Below are positions 22,201 through 28,800 of a DNA stretch of 64,000 nt, piece after piece. Both the position numbers and the translations under genes were made by a program. The stretch spans positions 32,358-96,357 of the forward strand of contig CANNZV010002482.1 in the NCBI GenBank assembly GCA_947561585.1, given 5' to 3'. Under the pieces are notes generated by a model. The model was not told where the DNA came from. It saw nothing but the letters and a program-made list of their open reading frames with translations, and ran no database searches. Numbering within the stretch: position 1 is the first letter of the stretch; the number at the start of each line of letters is the position of its first letter. Origin of the DNA: Caprella mutica (lineage: Eukaryota; Arthropoda; Malacostraca; Amphipoda; Caprellidae).

Positions 22201-23174
22201 ATTTAGAATGAACAAAAATTACTCATTTTAACCCTAAAAAATGTAGAAATCAGAATTATTTTATAAATTTGAACTCCGCAGTGAAAACTAATGTAAAATA
22301 AGTCATTTAAGCTTCACAATTGGGCTTGTTGTGATGATAAACATCACTAATGGAAATGCATGAAGTTAGGAGTAACTCTGTTAGAATTTATGTTTTCCAG
22401 TCTGGCTATGCTACAATGTTATTTTGGAGAGAATTTATGAAAATTTGATCATTTTGGAGAGAATTTGTTGAATTTTGGAGAGAGCTGGAGAGACAAATGG
22501 TGAGTTCATGTGACATACTATTTTACTTGGCTCTCTGACTCGCAGCAGCAGATTCAGAATCTCCCGCATCTAAATTAATGGTAACATAGGATTTAATTCA
22601 AAATCTCCCGCAGCAAAATTAATGGTAACATAGGAATTAATTCAAGATCTCCCGCAGAGATCTCCAATTTCTAAAATTCAATCAAAAACTCCCGCAGAGA
22701 TTCTTGGAAAAATGTTCCATATTCTGCAGACTGGTAAACTTTCAGTCTGAGATGTAAATAAAAACTTATCAGTTAGCCGTTAGGTAGATGTATCGGGGGG
22801 CGTGCCGCCCCCCGAACCCCCCTGCCAGGTCATTAAACAATCATGAAGTGTGCAGAACAACAAACTAGCGGATACAACAAACTACATAACAGTTTTTCAC
22901 ATTGAGGTCATTAATAGAAAGTACAGTGGTGCGCCGCTCAGCTTTTAGATACTTATGGAATTTTGTGCACCAAATACAGACTGGCTATGAGCCAATTTCA
23001 CATGAGAGTTAAAGATAACTTAGGTACCTAGTTTCATTTCTTCCTTTTTCAAGTGTCATTTTATGAAATTGTAGGAAAGAAAATATATATCATGAATACA
23101 AACTTACAAACCTCATCATTATTCTTTCCCTTGAAAGGATGGATTGCTTCTACCATCAAAACTGAGGTATCCAT
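1..23174 (-). CDS. ARHGEF7-like: PIX-type Rac/Cdc42 guanine nucleotide exchange factor with giant repeat tail (3' partial)
   Basis: Nine exons join in phase: 23174-23112, 19360-19234, 16626-16452, 15819-15598, 12395-12328, 12028-11877, 11703-11482, 10822-10744 and 10215-1 (open at the window edge). The product in the window is 3,774 residues. Residues about 7-61 are an SH3 domain ([16 protein letters not shown]), about 86-280 a DH domain ([14 protein letters not shown]) and about 295-400 a PH domain (KNAFEI near its last strand, then [10 protein letters not shown]). Order and motifs match PIX/COOL proteins, which activate Rac1/Cdc42 and bind PAK through the SH3 domain and GIT through a C-terminal region. 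The SH3-first start resembles forms lacking the N-terminal CH domain. Known PIX proteins have roughly 650-800 residues; here the tail alone exceeds 3,400. The usual GIT-binding region, coiled coil and PDZ ligand were not seen and may lie beyond the window. Family assignment is firm; function of the tail is unknown. Confidence 0.92.
615..905 (-). repeat. 30-bp coding tandem repeat, decapeptide [10 protein letters not shown]
   Basis: About nine and a half copies of a 30-bp unit (plus strand core ctgttcatcaattgtaacag). In the PIX frame the unit is [10 protein letters not shown] or [10 protein letters not shown], with L for P in two or three copies. Confidence 0.9.
1292..1309 (-). other. KKSVTF motif, possible PP1-docking (RVxF-type) site
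   Basis: In the unique segment after the decapeptide array the PIX frame reads [17 protein letters not shown] fits the RVxF consensus of protein phosphatase 1 regulatory subunits, with basic residues before and acidic residues after. Short motifs occur by chance, so this is only a candidate. Confidence 0.35.
1375..6515 (-). repeat. About 170 in-frame copies of a 30-bp unit, decapeptide [10 protein letters not shown]
   Basis: The plus strand repeats gagcaattctgtcatcctct followed by gctttctcat, about 171 times. On the minus strand in the PIX frame it is [10 protein letters not shown], with variation mostly at the D-D positions (GD, VD, ND) and at H (Y, Q). One unit is 24 bp long (near 2395 and again near 4525), a 6-bp in-frame loss. 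The unit is rich in E, K, D and R with one isoleucine per ten residues, which suggests a charged, perhaps helical rod. Frames on the other strand and one shifted minus frame are also open over long stretches, but only this frame joins the conserved DH-PH exons. Confidence 0.92.
2551..3810 (-). repeat. 630-bp higher-order tandem duplication within the decapeptide array
   Basis: Units at 2551-3180 are repeated in the same order at 3181-3810 (21 units, offset 630 bp), including rare variants such as the GRIA-type and YEK units. Shorter copies of the same blocks recur near 4640-5400. A block at about 2200-2460, with the 24-bp short unit, recurs at about 4325-4585 (offset 2,124 bp). The near-identity points to recent unequal exchange. 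Confidence 0.85.
6630..7180 (-). repeat. 24-bp coding tandem repeat, octapeptide LEGEISGG
   Basis: About 22 copies of a 24-bp unit (plus strand ccttcaagaccaccagaaat plus ctcc). In the PIX frame they read [24 protein letters not shown] or FEEEISGG. Acidic and glycine-rich, presumably disordered. Confidence 0.9.
7159..7800 (-). repeat. 321-bp tandem duplication containing VEDDIAGS repeats
   Basis: The segment starting gatgaccagaattcccatct at 7159 recurs at 7480, an offset of 321 bp (107 codons). Each copy holds a 24-bp array of VEDDIAGS type and a unique segment [18 protein letters not shown]. The copies differ in octapeptide number and type. Confidence 0.85.
10216..10743 (-). other. PIX intron 8, with a foldback element
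   Basis: AT-rich intron. At 10460-10605 an inverted repeat (cagttaccgtacaaggggcg on the left, its diverged complement ending cctgtacggtaactg on the right, and cactcaatta/taattgagtc outside) marks a MITE-like foldback of about 145 bp. Nothing else recognised. Confidence 0.6.
10744..10822 (-). CDS. PIX exon 8: PH domain middle
   Basis: Encodes residues 344-369. [15 protein letters not shown] matches the PIX PH strands that lead to NAFEI. The acceptor is TTACATTTCAG; the donor is AACG|GTGAGT, leaving one base for exon 9. Confidence 0.93.
11165..11450 (+). mobile_element. Dispersed repeat with decayed coding fragment, plus local 67-bp repeats
   Basis: The segment gtcagaaaggaaagtggctc and catgaacaaagtcacctagc is shared with copies at 28225, 37545 and 45290. 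Here the part ctccatgaacaaagt...gcagaaaagcta is itself repeated about three times with a period near 67 bp. Lies in PIX intron 7. Confidence 0.6.
11482..11703 (-). CDS. PIX exon 7: DH-PH junction and first half of the PH domain
   Basis: Encodes residues 270-343. [10 protein letters not shown] closes the DH domain. [25 protein letters not shown] and RMSNFIFQ are the first PH strands, in the order found in PIX proteins. The donor is TTTCAG|GTGAAT. Confidence 0.94.
11877..12028 (-). CDS. PIX exon 6: most conserved DH segment
   Basis: Encodes residues 219-269. It carries [20 protein letters not shown], the segment most typical of PIX DH domains, and [19 protein letters not shown] of the last long helix. 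The donor is GCC|GTGAGT, phase 0. Confidence 0.94.
12328..12395 (-). CDS. PIX exon 5: short DH exon with a GC donor
   Basis: A 68-base exon for residues 196-218, [13 protein letters not shown] and a charged stretch before PGILVLTT. The next intron must begin with GC (CCAG|GCAAGT), because only this junction gives the conserved [11 protein letters not shown] sequence of PIX proteins. The acceptor is ATCTTTTAG. Confidence 0.85.
12405..12775 (-). repeat. 16-bp minisatellite in PIX intron 4
   Basis: About 23 copies of attctgattgttaaac. The second half is homogenised to attccaattgttaaac. It lies just upstream (on the minus strand) of the exon 5 acceptor. Non-coding. Confidence 0.92.
12945..14700 (-). 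repeat. 31-bp minisatellite in PIX intron 4
   Basis: About 56 copies of a 31-bp unit with core cctgacctttagaaattcct and gattgacctgt. Scattered single-base variants; one copy (near 13950) has a 2-3 base insertion in the T run. The unit length is not a multiple of three and no long frame is open. Confidence 0.93.
14800..15597 (-). mobile_element. Palindromic MITE expanded into a 15-bp minisatellite
   Basis: At 14815-14960 there are pieces of a MITE also seen at 26719-27752 (gaaaactagggttattgaga, gacgcaattcttgacgta, and ends like aactcaggagtttcactgta). From 14980 to 15590 the sequence becomes about 40 copies of a 15-bp unit, cagctcgggacttca, then aactcgggacttcac, then aactcaggacttcac. The unit resembles the MITE end aactcaggagtttcac, so the array probably grew from that end. 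Long frames here, such as repeated SCEV on the minus strand, arise because 15 is divisible by three. Confidence 0.7.
15598..15819 (-). CDS. PIX exon 4: DH domain
   Basis: Encodes residues 122-195 in phase. KVGGVFLKT and [20 protein letters not shown] match the middle DH helices of PIX proteins. The acceptor is ATATTTTTCAG; the donor is CACAA|GTGAGT. The donor lies directly against the 15-bp minisatellite of intron 4. Confidence 0.92.
16040..16300 (-). repeat. 21-bp minisatellite in PIX intron 3
   Basis: About 13 copies of ggtaaaactccaaattcttc plus a. A minus-strand frame reading repeated EFYLKNL is open because the unit is 21 bp. It lies inside the intron between two well-supported exons, so I treat it as non-coding. 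Confidence 0.9.
16452..16626 (-). CDS. PIX exon 3: linker and first helix of the DH domain
   Basis: Encodes residues 64-121. A serine/proline-rich linker is followed by [20 protein letters not shown], the first conserved helix of the DH (RhoGEF) domain, and LLSTCLKPL. The acceptor is CTCTTTTCACAG; the donor is AAATT|GTGAGA. Confidence 0.92.
16627..18000 (-). other. First part of PIX intron 2, no feature recognised
   Basis: Very AT-rich sequence with short A/T runs. No gene, array or element end that I can support. Confidence 0.5.
18005..18625 (-). repeat. Two adjacent minisatellites of about 45-50 bp in PIX intron 2
   Basis: At 18005-18200 about four copies of a roughly 45-bp unit (aatacttatccctcatggta, attgg). 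At 18205-18625 about eight copies of a roughly 49-bp unit (ggtaattcttggctgaggtc, aaagttacatctttttctcc, cctctttt), more diverged at the right end. Confidence 0.88.
19234..19360 (-). CDS. PIX exon 2: rest of the SH3 domain
   Basis: Encodes residues 22-63 plus one base. It contains [11 protein letters not shown], the paired tryptophans of the SH3 specificity pocket (WWEGTL) and the closing WFPANYV motif. The acceptor is TTTCCTTTCAG and the donor CCTG|GTGAGT. In known PIX proteins this domain binds a non-canonical proline motif of PAK kinases. Confidence 0.93.
19823..20096. mobile_element. hAT-like MITE, family CCATGTTT, in PIX intron 1
   Basis: Terminal inverted repeats ccatgttttaaagt and actttgaaacatgg enclose 274 bp. 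It is flanked by tacatgac and tacataac, an 8-bp target duplication with one mismatch. A second full copy lies at 54924-55190. A truncated piece lies at 21235-21290. No transposase. Confidence 0.8.
20604..20801. mobile_element. hAT-like MITE, family CCAGTCTG (198 bp)
   Basis: Starts ccagtctgcagaat and ends attctgcagactgg, with a perfect 8-bp target duplication, ctatcagg, on both sides. The interior has degenerate inverted symmetry (gggagattttgaattaattc and tctctgcagaagaag). Non-autonomous. Confidence 0.85.
20875..21230. mobile_element. Chimeric hAT-like MITE, family CCAGTCTG (356 bp)
   Basis: Left end ccagtctgtatttggtgcac is of the subtype seen at 54152; right end tctgcagactgg is of the subtype at 20604. 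Flanks gtatttaa and ttatttaa match at 7 of 8. The element looks like a recombinant between two subfamilies. Confidence 0.7.
21822..22955. mobile_element. TIR element with 10-bp target duplication (Mutator-like size), nested
   Basis: Terminal repeats share TAAAAGCTGAGCGGCGCAC (24 matching bases in all). The flanks tggaattttg occur on both sides and belong to the host MITE, as the uninterrupted copy at 54152 shows. A 9-10-bp duplication is typical of Mutator-like elements. The exact terminus is uncertain by a few bases. No transposase seen. Confidence 0.75.
22117..22734. mobile_element. hAT-like MITE nested inside the TIR element (618 bp)
   Basis: Ends ccagtctgcagaatg and attctgcagactgg; flanked by a perfect 8-bp duplication, taaacttt. 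The interior mixes several CCAGTCTG-family segments (tcccgcagagatctc, gagagaatttatgaaa), suggesting further rearrangement. Confidence 0.82.
23112..23174 (-). CDS. PIX exon 1: start and first SH3 strand
   Basis: Encodes residues 1-21, including [15 protein letters not shown], the first strand and RT-loop start of the SH3 domain. The start codon at 23174-23172 has an in-frame TGA two codons upstream. A second in-frame ATG lies six codons in, so the true start could be either. The donor is GAG|GTTTGT. The stronger-looking GTAAGT four bases further would put a stop into exon 2. Confidence 0.85.
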
Positions 23175-25094
23175 TTGTCAGGAATTTAGGTAAGGCAAGT
23201 CGTGATATAAATAATACTCCTACATTCCTAGCCTAGGAAGATGACTTTCTGAAGCTATTCAACGACGCGAATTGCGATATGAATAAACCTAATCGTTAAA
23301 ACTTTGGTCTGAAAGATAACAAGAAAAATGAGAATCTGTTCGAAGGCCAAATTTATCTAAATCTCGGAATTTTTTTAGAAAAATATTTTTAAAATCTTAA
23401 AATTATTCCTTAAATGTAAATTACGTTTCCAGTTATATTTCACATCATTTATGAATTGAATTACCTAAGCAAAATTAACTTATATAGTTTTATTTTATTT
23501 AGATGATTTGTAAACGCTTGATTCGAACGTTTACGACTGTACGTAGCTCCATATTCTGATTCCGTTTCGACCTGATTTAATTAATATAAAAAAATGTACT
23601 ATATTCGTGAGAGAATACTTACTTGATGACAGTCCACCATCCAGAATCTGTCTTTGTGAGAGATTTCGAGATATTGGCTTTTGCATCGCCTCCCTACTGA
23701 TTAGCGTTATCCATACTATACCTCTCTTCCTTTCATCCCATGTACCTCAAATACCCCCACACCTCAAGCTCCCGACAGCATACATTTCCGCAATCTGTCA
23801 CACCCTACCAGAAAGCTCTTCAAGTATTTCTCCCTCATCCACAAATCTCTCCCTCCATCCCAGCATCAACGTGTTCCTTGTTGCTCTCAACCATTGCACA
23901 GAAAGCCTGAGTTTAGGAACGGAAAGTGGCATGAAGTCCCACGACTGGTGGAAAACCTTGCGCTTCTTGGTTTAACTTGAAAGTTGAGCCTCTATGGTTG
24001 AGCGGAGCAACGAGGCACGGAGCGCCATTAATGTTGTTTGGTATTCGTATGCAAAGACGCTTGGCTGTTCAAAACAGCATATGCTCTTAAAATCATAAAT
24101 CCCAAGAATATCACACATGAAATAATATCGAATACTATATACCGCTGGTTTAGAACGATTCAATAGTCTAATTCTCTCAGTCTATAATATTTTGGGAATC
24201 TATGATTTTAAGAGCATATTGTTCCAGCCAGACAAATTAATGACGCTCCGCTTTTTGTATTTCGTATCCTCAACACTAGGCGTAGGTAGACAGAAATTGA
24301 ATTAACCCTAAAACTGAAACCAGGGTGAAAATCACCCTGTCATTTTTTTGTAACTCCTACAAATGGCAGCGTGGTTAATATCTTTCAGTACTTCAAAATT
24401 ACGAACTTTAAAATACTCTTTCATCCATTTTCTTCTATTATCAACACCAGAACTGCAGCATTTATACCCGCCAACATAAAAGCTTTAGTTACTCGTTTTA
24501 TTAATTATACAATCTAAATTATTGTAGGATCAAATACAAGTTTTGTAGGATCAAATTTCGCCAAATATGCTGTCATAGCTACCTAATTTTTTTTTTGTAT
24601 TTGTATGTAGCAAATTTTTTTGTAAGCTTTCATTAATAAATTTACTATTATGTGCGGCACTCGGCAAGAAATTTGAAACAAAACTGACGACCAGATGTGG
24701 ACAGAACTTACACGTCTCTTTCTATGCAACATGGAAAATTGAATTGAAATTGAAAAGAAAGTTGAAACGCAAGGGATTTAAAAAAAAAATGATAAATCAT
24801 AACTTTATTATGTAATTAAAATAAAAAGAAAATGAATAATCAACATTATCATGAGAGAAAAAAAACAAGAAAAATTAATACATAAATATATATAAATATG
24901 TACATCGTGATATTACGATTTTCATGCCATCAAAAAAATACATGCCAAGGCAAGTTCCGAATTACGAGCGGTTCCACATTTGCGAGAATATAACAAAAAA
25001 TATATCATTTAACTCTTTAATTGAAATGGATGCATAATACCAGCAGGTATCAAGGATACATTTCTGATCATACAAGAAAAAATATATAGATAAA
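23175..25094. other. Intergenic region between PIX start and ASPM end
   Basis: No gene supported. A foldback pair at about 24060-24112 and 24178-24230 (catatgctcttaaaatcata and tatgattttaagagcatatt) suggests a MITE within 24000-24255. An AATAAA on the minus strand at 24803-24808 is a possible, weak poly(A) signal for ASPM. A 122-codon plus-strand frame at 23607-23975 resembles nothing I recognise. At 24950-25090 there are pieces of the MITE family whose core is ggtatcatggatacc. Confidence 0.5.
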
Positions 25095-25515
25095 TTAATT
25101 GTATGTCGAATCCATAATACCAGCAAGTATCATGGATACGATCACACATTCAGGTATCATGGATACGATCACATATTCAGGTATCATGGATACGATCACA
25201 TATTCAGGTATCATGGATACGATTACACATTCAGGTATCATGGATACGATCACACATTCAGGTATCATGGACACTATTACACATTCAGGTATCATGGATA
25301 CGATCACACATTCAGGTATCATGGATACGATCACACATTCAGGTATCATGGATACGATCACACATTCAGGTATCATGGATACGATCACACATTCAGGTAT
25401 CATGGATACGATCACACATTCAGGTATCATGGATACGATCACACATTCAGGTATCATGGATACGATCACACATTCAGGTATCATGGATACGATTACACAT
25501 TCAGGTATCATGGAT
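25095..25515. repeat. 27-bp minisatellite 3' of ASPM
   Basis: About 15 copies of a 27-bp unit, ggtatcatggatacgatcac plus acattca. The core ggtatcatggatac is the internal palindrome of the MITE family found at 40090-40365 and 42625-42813, and MITE sequence directly precedes the array. Both strands are open (repeated MIPECVIVS or TITHSGIMD) only because 27 is a multiple of three. Confidence 0.88.
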
Positions 25516-25649
25516 AAAAATTAAATTAGAGATCATTAATGTTCGTTATCCTGATTGAAAATGTAGAACCACCTGTGAACTTACCCTAAATAAAGTAAAA
25601 ACTTAAAGTAACTTTTAAATAAGCTGTATATTAAAGTAATTAAAAAGTG

Positions 25650-25865
25650 TTATTTTTGCCAGAAAGCAGTTAGTGTGACCATAGCATCCATGGGGTCTGT
25701 GAACTCGTGAGCCCCCCTAACGAGGTGGTAGTGAGGGGAGGGGGAGGGGAGGCGGTGGGAAGGGAGGGGCAGGAACTTCTTACCCCTACTCCGTGTTGCT
25801 GCCTTCCTCTTCATCAGGTCTAACAGTTTAGACATGTCAGTCTTAATGGAAGAAGGGACAGTTAC
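25650..25865 (-). CDS. ASPM exon 20: C-terminus and stop
   Basis: Residues 3878-3948, then TAA at 25652-25650. The basic, proline-rich part ends in DPMDAMVTLTAFWQK, equivalent to the NPLQAIQMVMDTLGIP tail of vertebrate ASPM, so the 3' end of the coding region is complete. Confidence 0.93.
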   Translation of the reverse strand, partial: VTVPSSIKTDMSKLLDLMKRKAATRSRGKKFLPLPSHRLPSPSPHYHLVRGAHEFTDPMDAMVTLTAFWQK

Positions 25866-28800
25866 CTGCAACAAAAAGGAAACCTACTTTCATTTCCACC
25901 ATTTTGATTTAGGAACTGAATCTTTTATAAGTAAAAGATATATAAGTTTGTCTGTGTTTATGATCAGACATGTTAAAACTTGTCCAGACATGATCAAACT
26001 TGTCCACACATGATCAAACTTGTCCACACATGTTCAAACTTGTCCACACATGATCAAACTTGTCCACACATGTTCAAACTTGTCCACACATGATCAAACT
26101 TGTCCACACATGTTCAAACTTGTCCACACATGATCAAACTTGTCCACACATGATCAAACTTGTCCACACATGTTCAAACTTGTCCACACATGTTCAAACT
26201 TGTCCACACATGTTCAAACTTGTCAACACATGTTCAAACTTGTCCACACATGATCAAACTTGTCCACACATGATCAAACTTGTCCACACATGTTCAAACT
26301 TGTCCACACATGTTCAAACTTGTCCACACATGTTCAAACTTGTCCACACATGTTCAAACTTGTCAACACATGTTCAAACTTGTCCACACATGTTCAAACT
26401 TGTCCACACATGTTCAAACTTGTCCAAACATGTTCAAACTTGTCCACACATGTTCGAATAATATTTAACATATTCTTACAACATGTCCATCATTTTCAAA
26501 CAAACATGTTTTCAATCTGCTAGCATGTTTTAAAAAGCATATCTACCTCTTTAACTCACCTTATTATTTTCTTTAGCGACTGAGAGAAGGTAGAGTGCAG
26601 TGCATGACTTAGAGAGCAGTACACTAGCCTTCTCATAGTGCATAGTGCAGATGTTAACCAGCACTGGCAGTAAACCTTCGCACTGAGAAAAAAAAAATTA
26701 GACTAACCAATATAATATACTGTAAAACTCCAGAGTTATGAAGCAATGGAGGACCTGAATTATGAAGAGCACTTGAGTTATAAAGTATTTTTTATGTTTA
26801 AATTATAGAAAATGATATACGTCAAGAATTGCGTCATAGTTATACCTCGATAACCATAGTTTTCTATGATTTCAATTAGGGATGGGATGAAGTAACGGCA
26901 TCGGTATTTTTGTGCAGTATTGGCAACGGTATCGGTATATAATGAAAAGTATCGGCCGATACTAGTATGATTATTTAAATTATTATCGTTTCATAAATTT
27001 TCTTTTTATATTAAATTTCTATTATTCTATAGTCAAAGATGAAATAAATAATTTAAAAAATTCATTAGAAGTACCAATCCATTAATTGACGAACTACCTA
27101 CTAGAGTTCTAAGTATAATTTTTATTTATTTATTATGACATGCATGACATTATTAATAAAATTTTTAAAGTATATACGGAATCTACCAATAGGTTTTTGA
27201 GTCTGACTATAAATTTAAGATCAGAATTATTCAGCTACTGTTGACCATTTTTGCACCTACTTATTACAAGTACCACAGGATGATAGATAACACAGTGCAC
27301 ACATCAGAAAAGTTATCTATTTAATATGTATTTTAATTAATGTGAAATATGTAAATCACTTTGTTATACTACATTGAAAGAGCATAACTGTGTTAGTTTT
27401 GAGTTAGAACTTCATTAAACTTACAAGAATAATTGATACTTGATAACTCATCAAGTATCAATGAGTTTAATAAATATAAACTTTAAAAAACTGCAAGTAG
27501 CTATAGGTATCGGCATTTTTTTAAAGTATAGGTATCGGCACTTGTTGAGAAGTATCGGTATCGGCACTTGTTGAGAAGTATCGGTATCGGCACTTGTTGA
27601 GAAGTATCGGTATCGGCACTTGTTGAGAAGTATTGGTATCGGCAAATATTTTGGTATCGTCCCATCCCTAATTTTAATCATGTAAAAATACTTGGGAAAC
27701 AATAGGATTCGTATGGAACCCATACTTCGTAACTCAGGAGTTTCACTGTACAAAGGCTACATACAATTCCAAATTAATTTTCAAATATGGATGAAAGCAA
27801 GAGTAGGCACAAACTATTGTTATCAGTTTAACTCACTTTGACAATGTCATTGTACGTTTCAGGACATTTTACCAAGTTGATGACAATGGTGACGACGTAA
27901 GTGAGTATTTGGATGTAGGGGAGGGACCTGTTAGCTTTCTCTGCAACTCTCAGTAGAATCTTCAGGGACTTGGCAGAGGCAACCAGTTGACAACATTTGG
28001 AAGAGAGACGAGTGCCTGCCTCTGTAAGTAAAAAAAAACACGGTGGTATAAATAGGTGTAATATGAGCTTTAAATTTTCAACTTTTTATTTAACTTGCCC
28101 GAACCTTAGGGAAGTTTGAAATTGTAAATGCGAATAGTTTATAACAATTATTATAATTTGTTACCGTGATAGCTGCAAGTATCATGGTTATCAATTAGCT
28201 AACATAATTTATTATGAGTTTAACGTCAGTTTCGGAACCAGGGGCCATACCTCTGACGGCAAAAGGAAATTAAATACAAGAGACTGGAAGAAGCAGTCAA
28301 AAAGGAAAGTGGCTCCATGAACAAAGTCATCTACCACCATCATTGATTGCTCATGGATGCAGACAAGCATAATAGTTGATCAATAATTATTATATACTTT
28401 TCTATATAGTTATCATTTAAGATTTAGAACCGTTCAATAACTCTGAACTTATTAAACTCTTTAGTTAAATTAGGTATTTCAGAAGTCGGGCTTTAAGATT
28501 CGAACCCTAGATCTCGCACTCTAGAAAAAGTCAGATTGTTTAAATCAGGGGTGTCCCCAAAGTGGTCGATATCAAATATCAACACCCTGTGTTAAATGAT
28601 ATTTCTAATTTTGTTTTTATTGGGATTTAATCAGTATATCGTCTTTTTTTTAAATATATACACAGAAGGGTCGAAAAGTGGTCATATATTAATAAGGGGC
28701 AACAATTGAAAATTCATTTTGGTCAATGTTAGAGAAATATCCTATCAAGAACATAAAAGAAAGAAATTTACAACAAAACAAGCAGAAAAACAGTTATTCC

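Larger units (their letters stand above)
21605..22984. mobile_element. hAT-like MITE interrupted by two further insertions
   Basis: Outer ends ccagtctgtatttcgtgg and caccaaatacagactgg, flanked on both sides by ctatgagc (perfect 8-bp target duplication). The element is split by the insertion at 21822-22955. An internal palindrome, CCACCGACATGTCGGTGG, lies near 21632. Confidence 0.85.

Noticed and set aside
23101..23111. GTAAGT donor four bases downstream in PIX exon 1
   Set aside because: It would create an immediate stop in exon 2, whereas GAG|GTTTGT restores a normal SH3 sequence.
23607..23975. 122-codon plus-strand frame in the intergenic region
   Set aside because: No similarity that I can recognise and no splice or promoter support; kept only as a note.
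25095..25524. Repeat proteins on both strands of the 27-bp array
   Set aside because: Same reason: open on both strands by periodicity, intergenic, derived from a MITE core.
26060..26523. Plus-strand repeat frames with histidine/threonine-rich peptides
   Set aside because: A 20-bp intronic minisatellite inside ASPM, with all three plus frames open.
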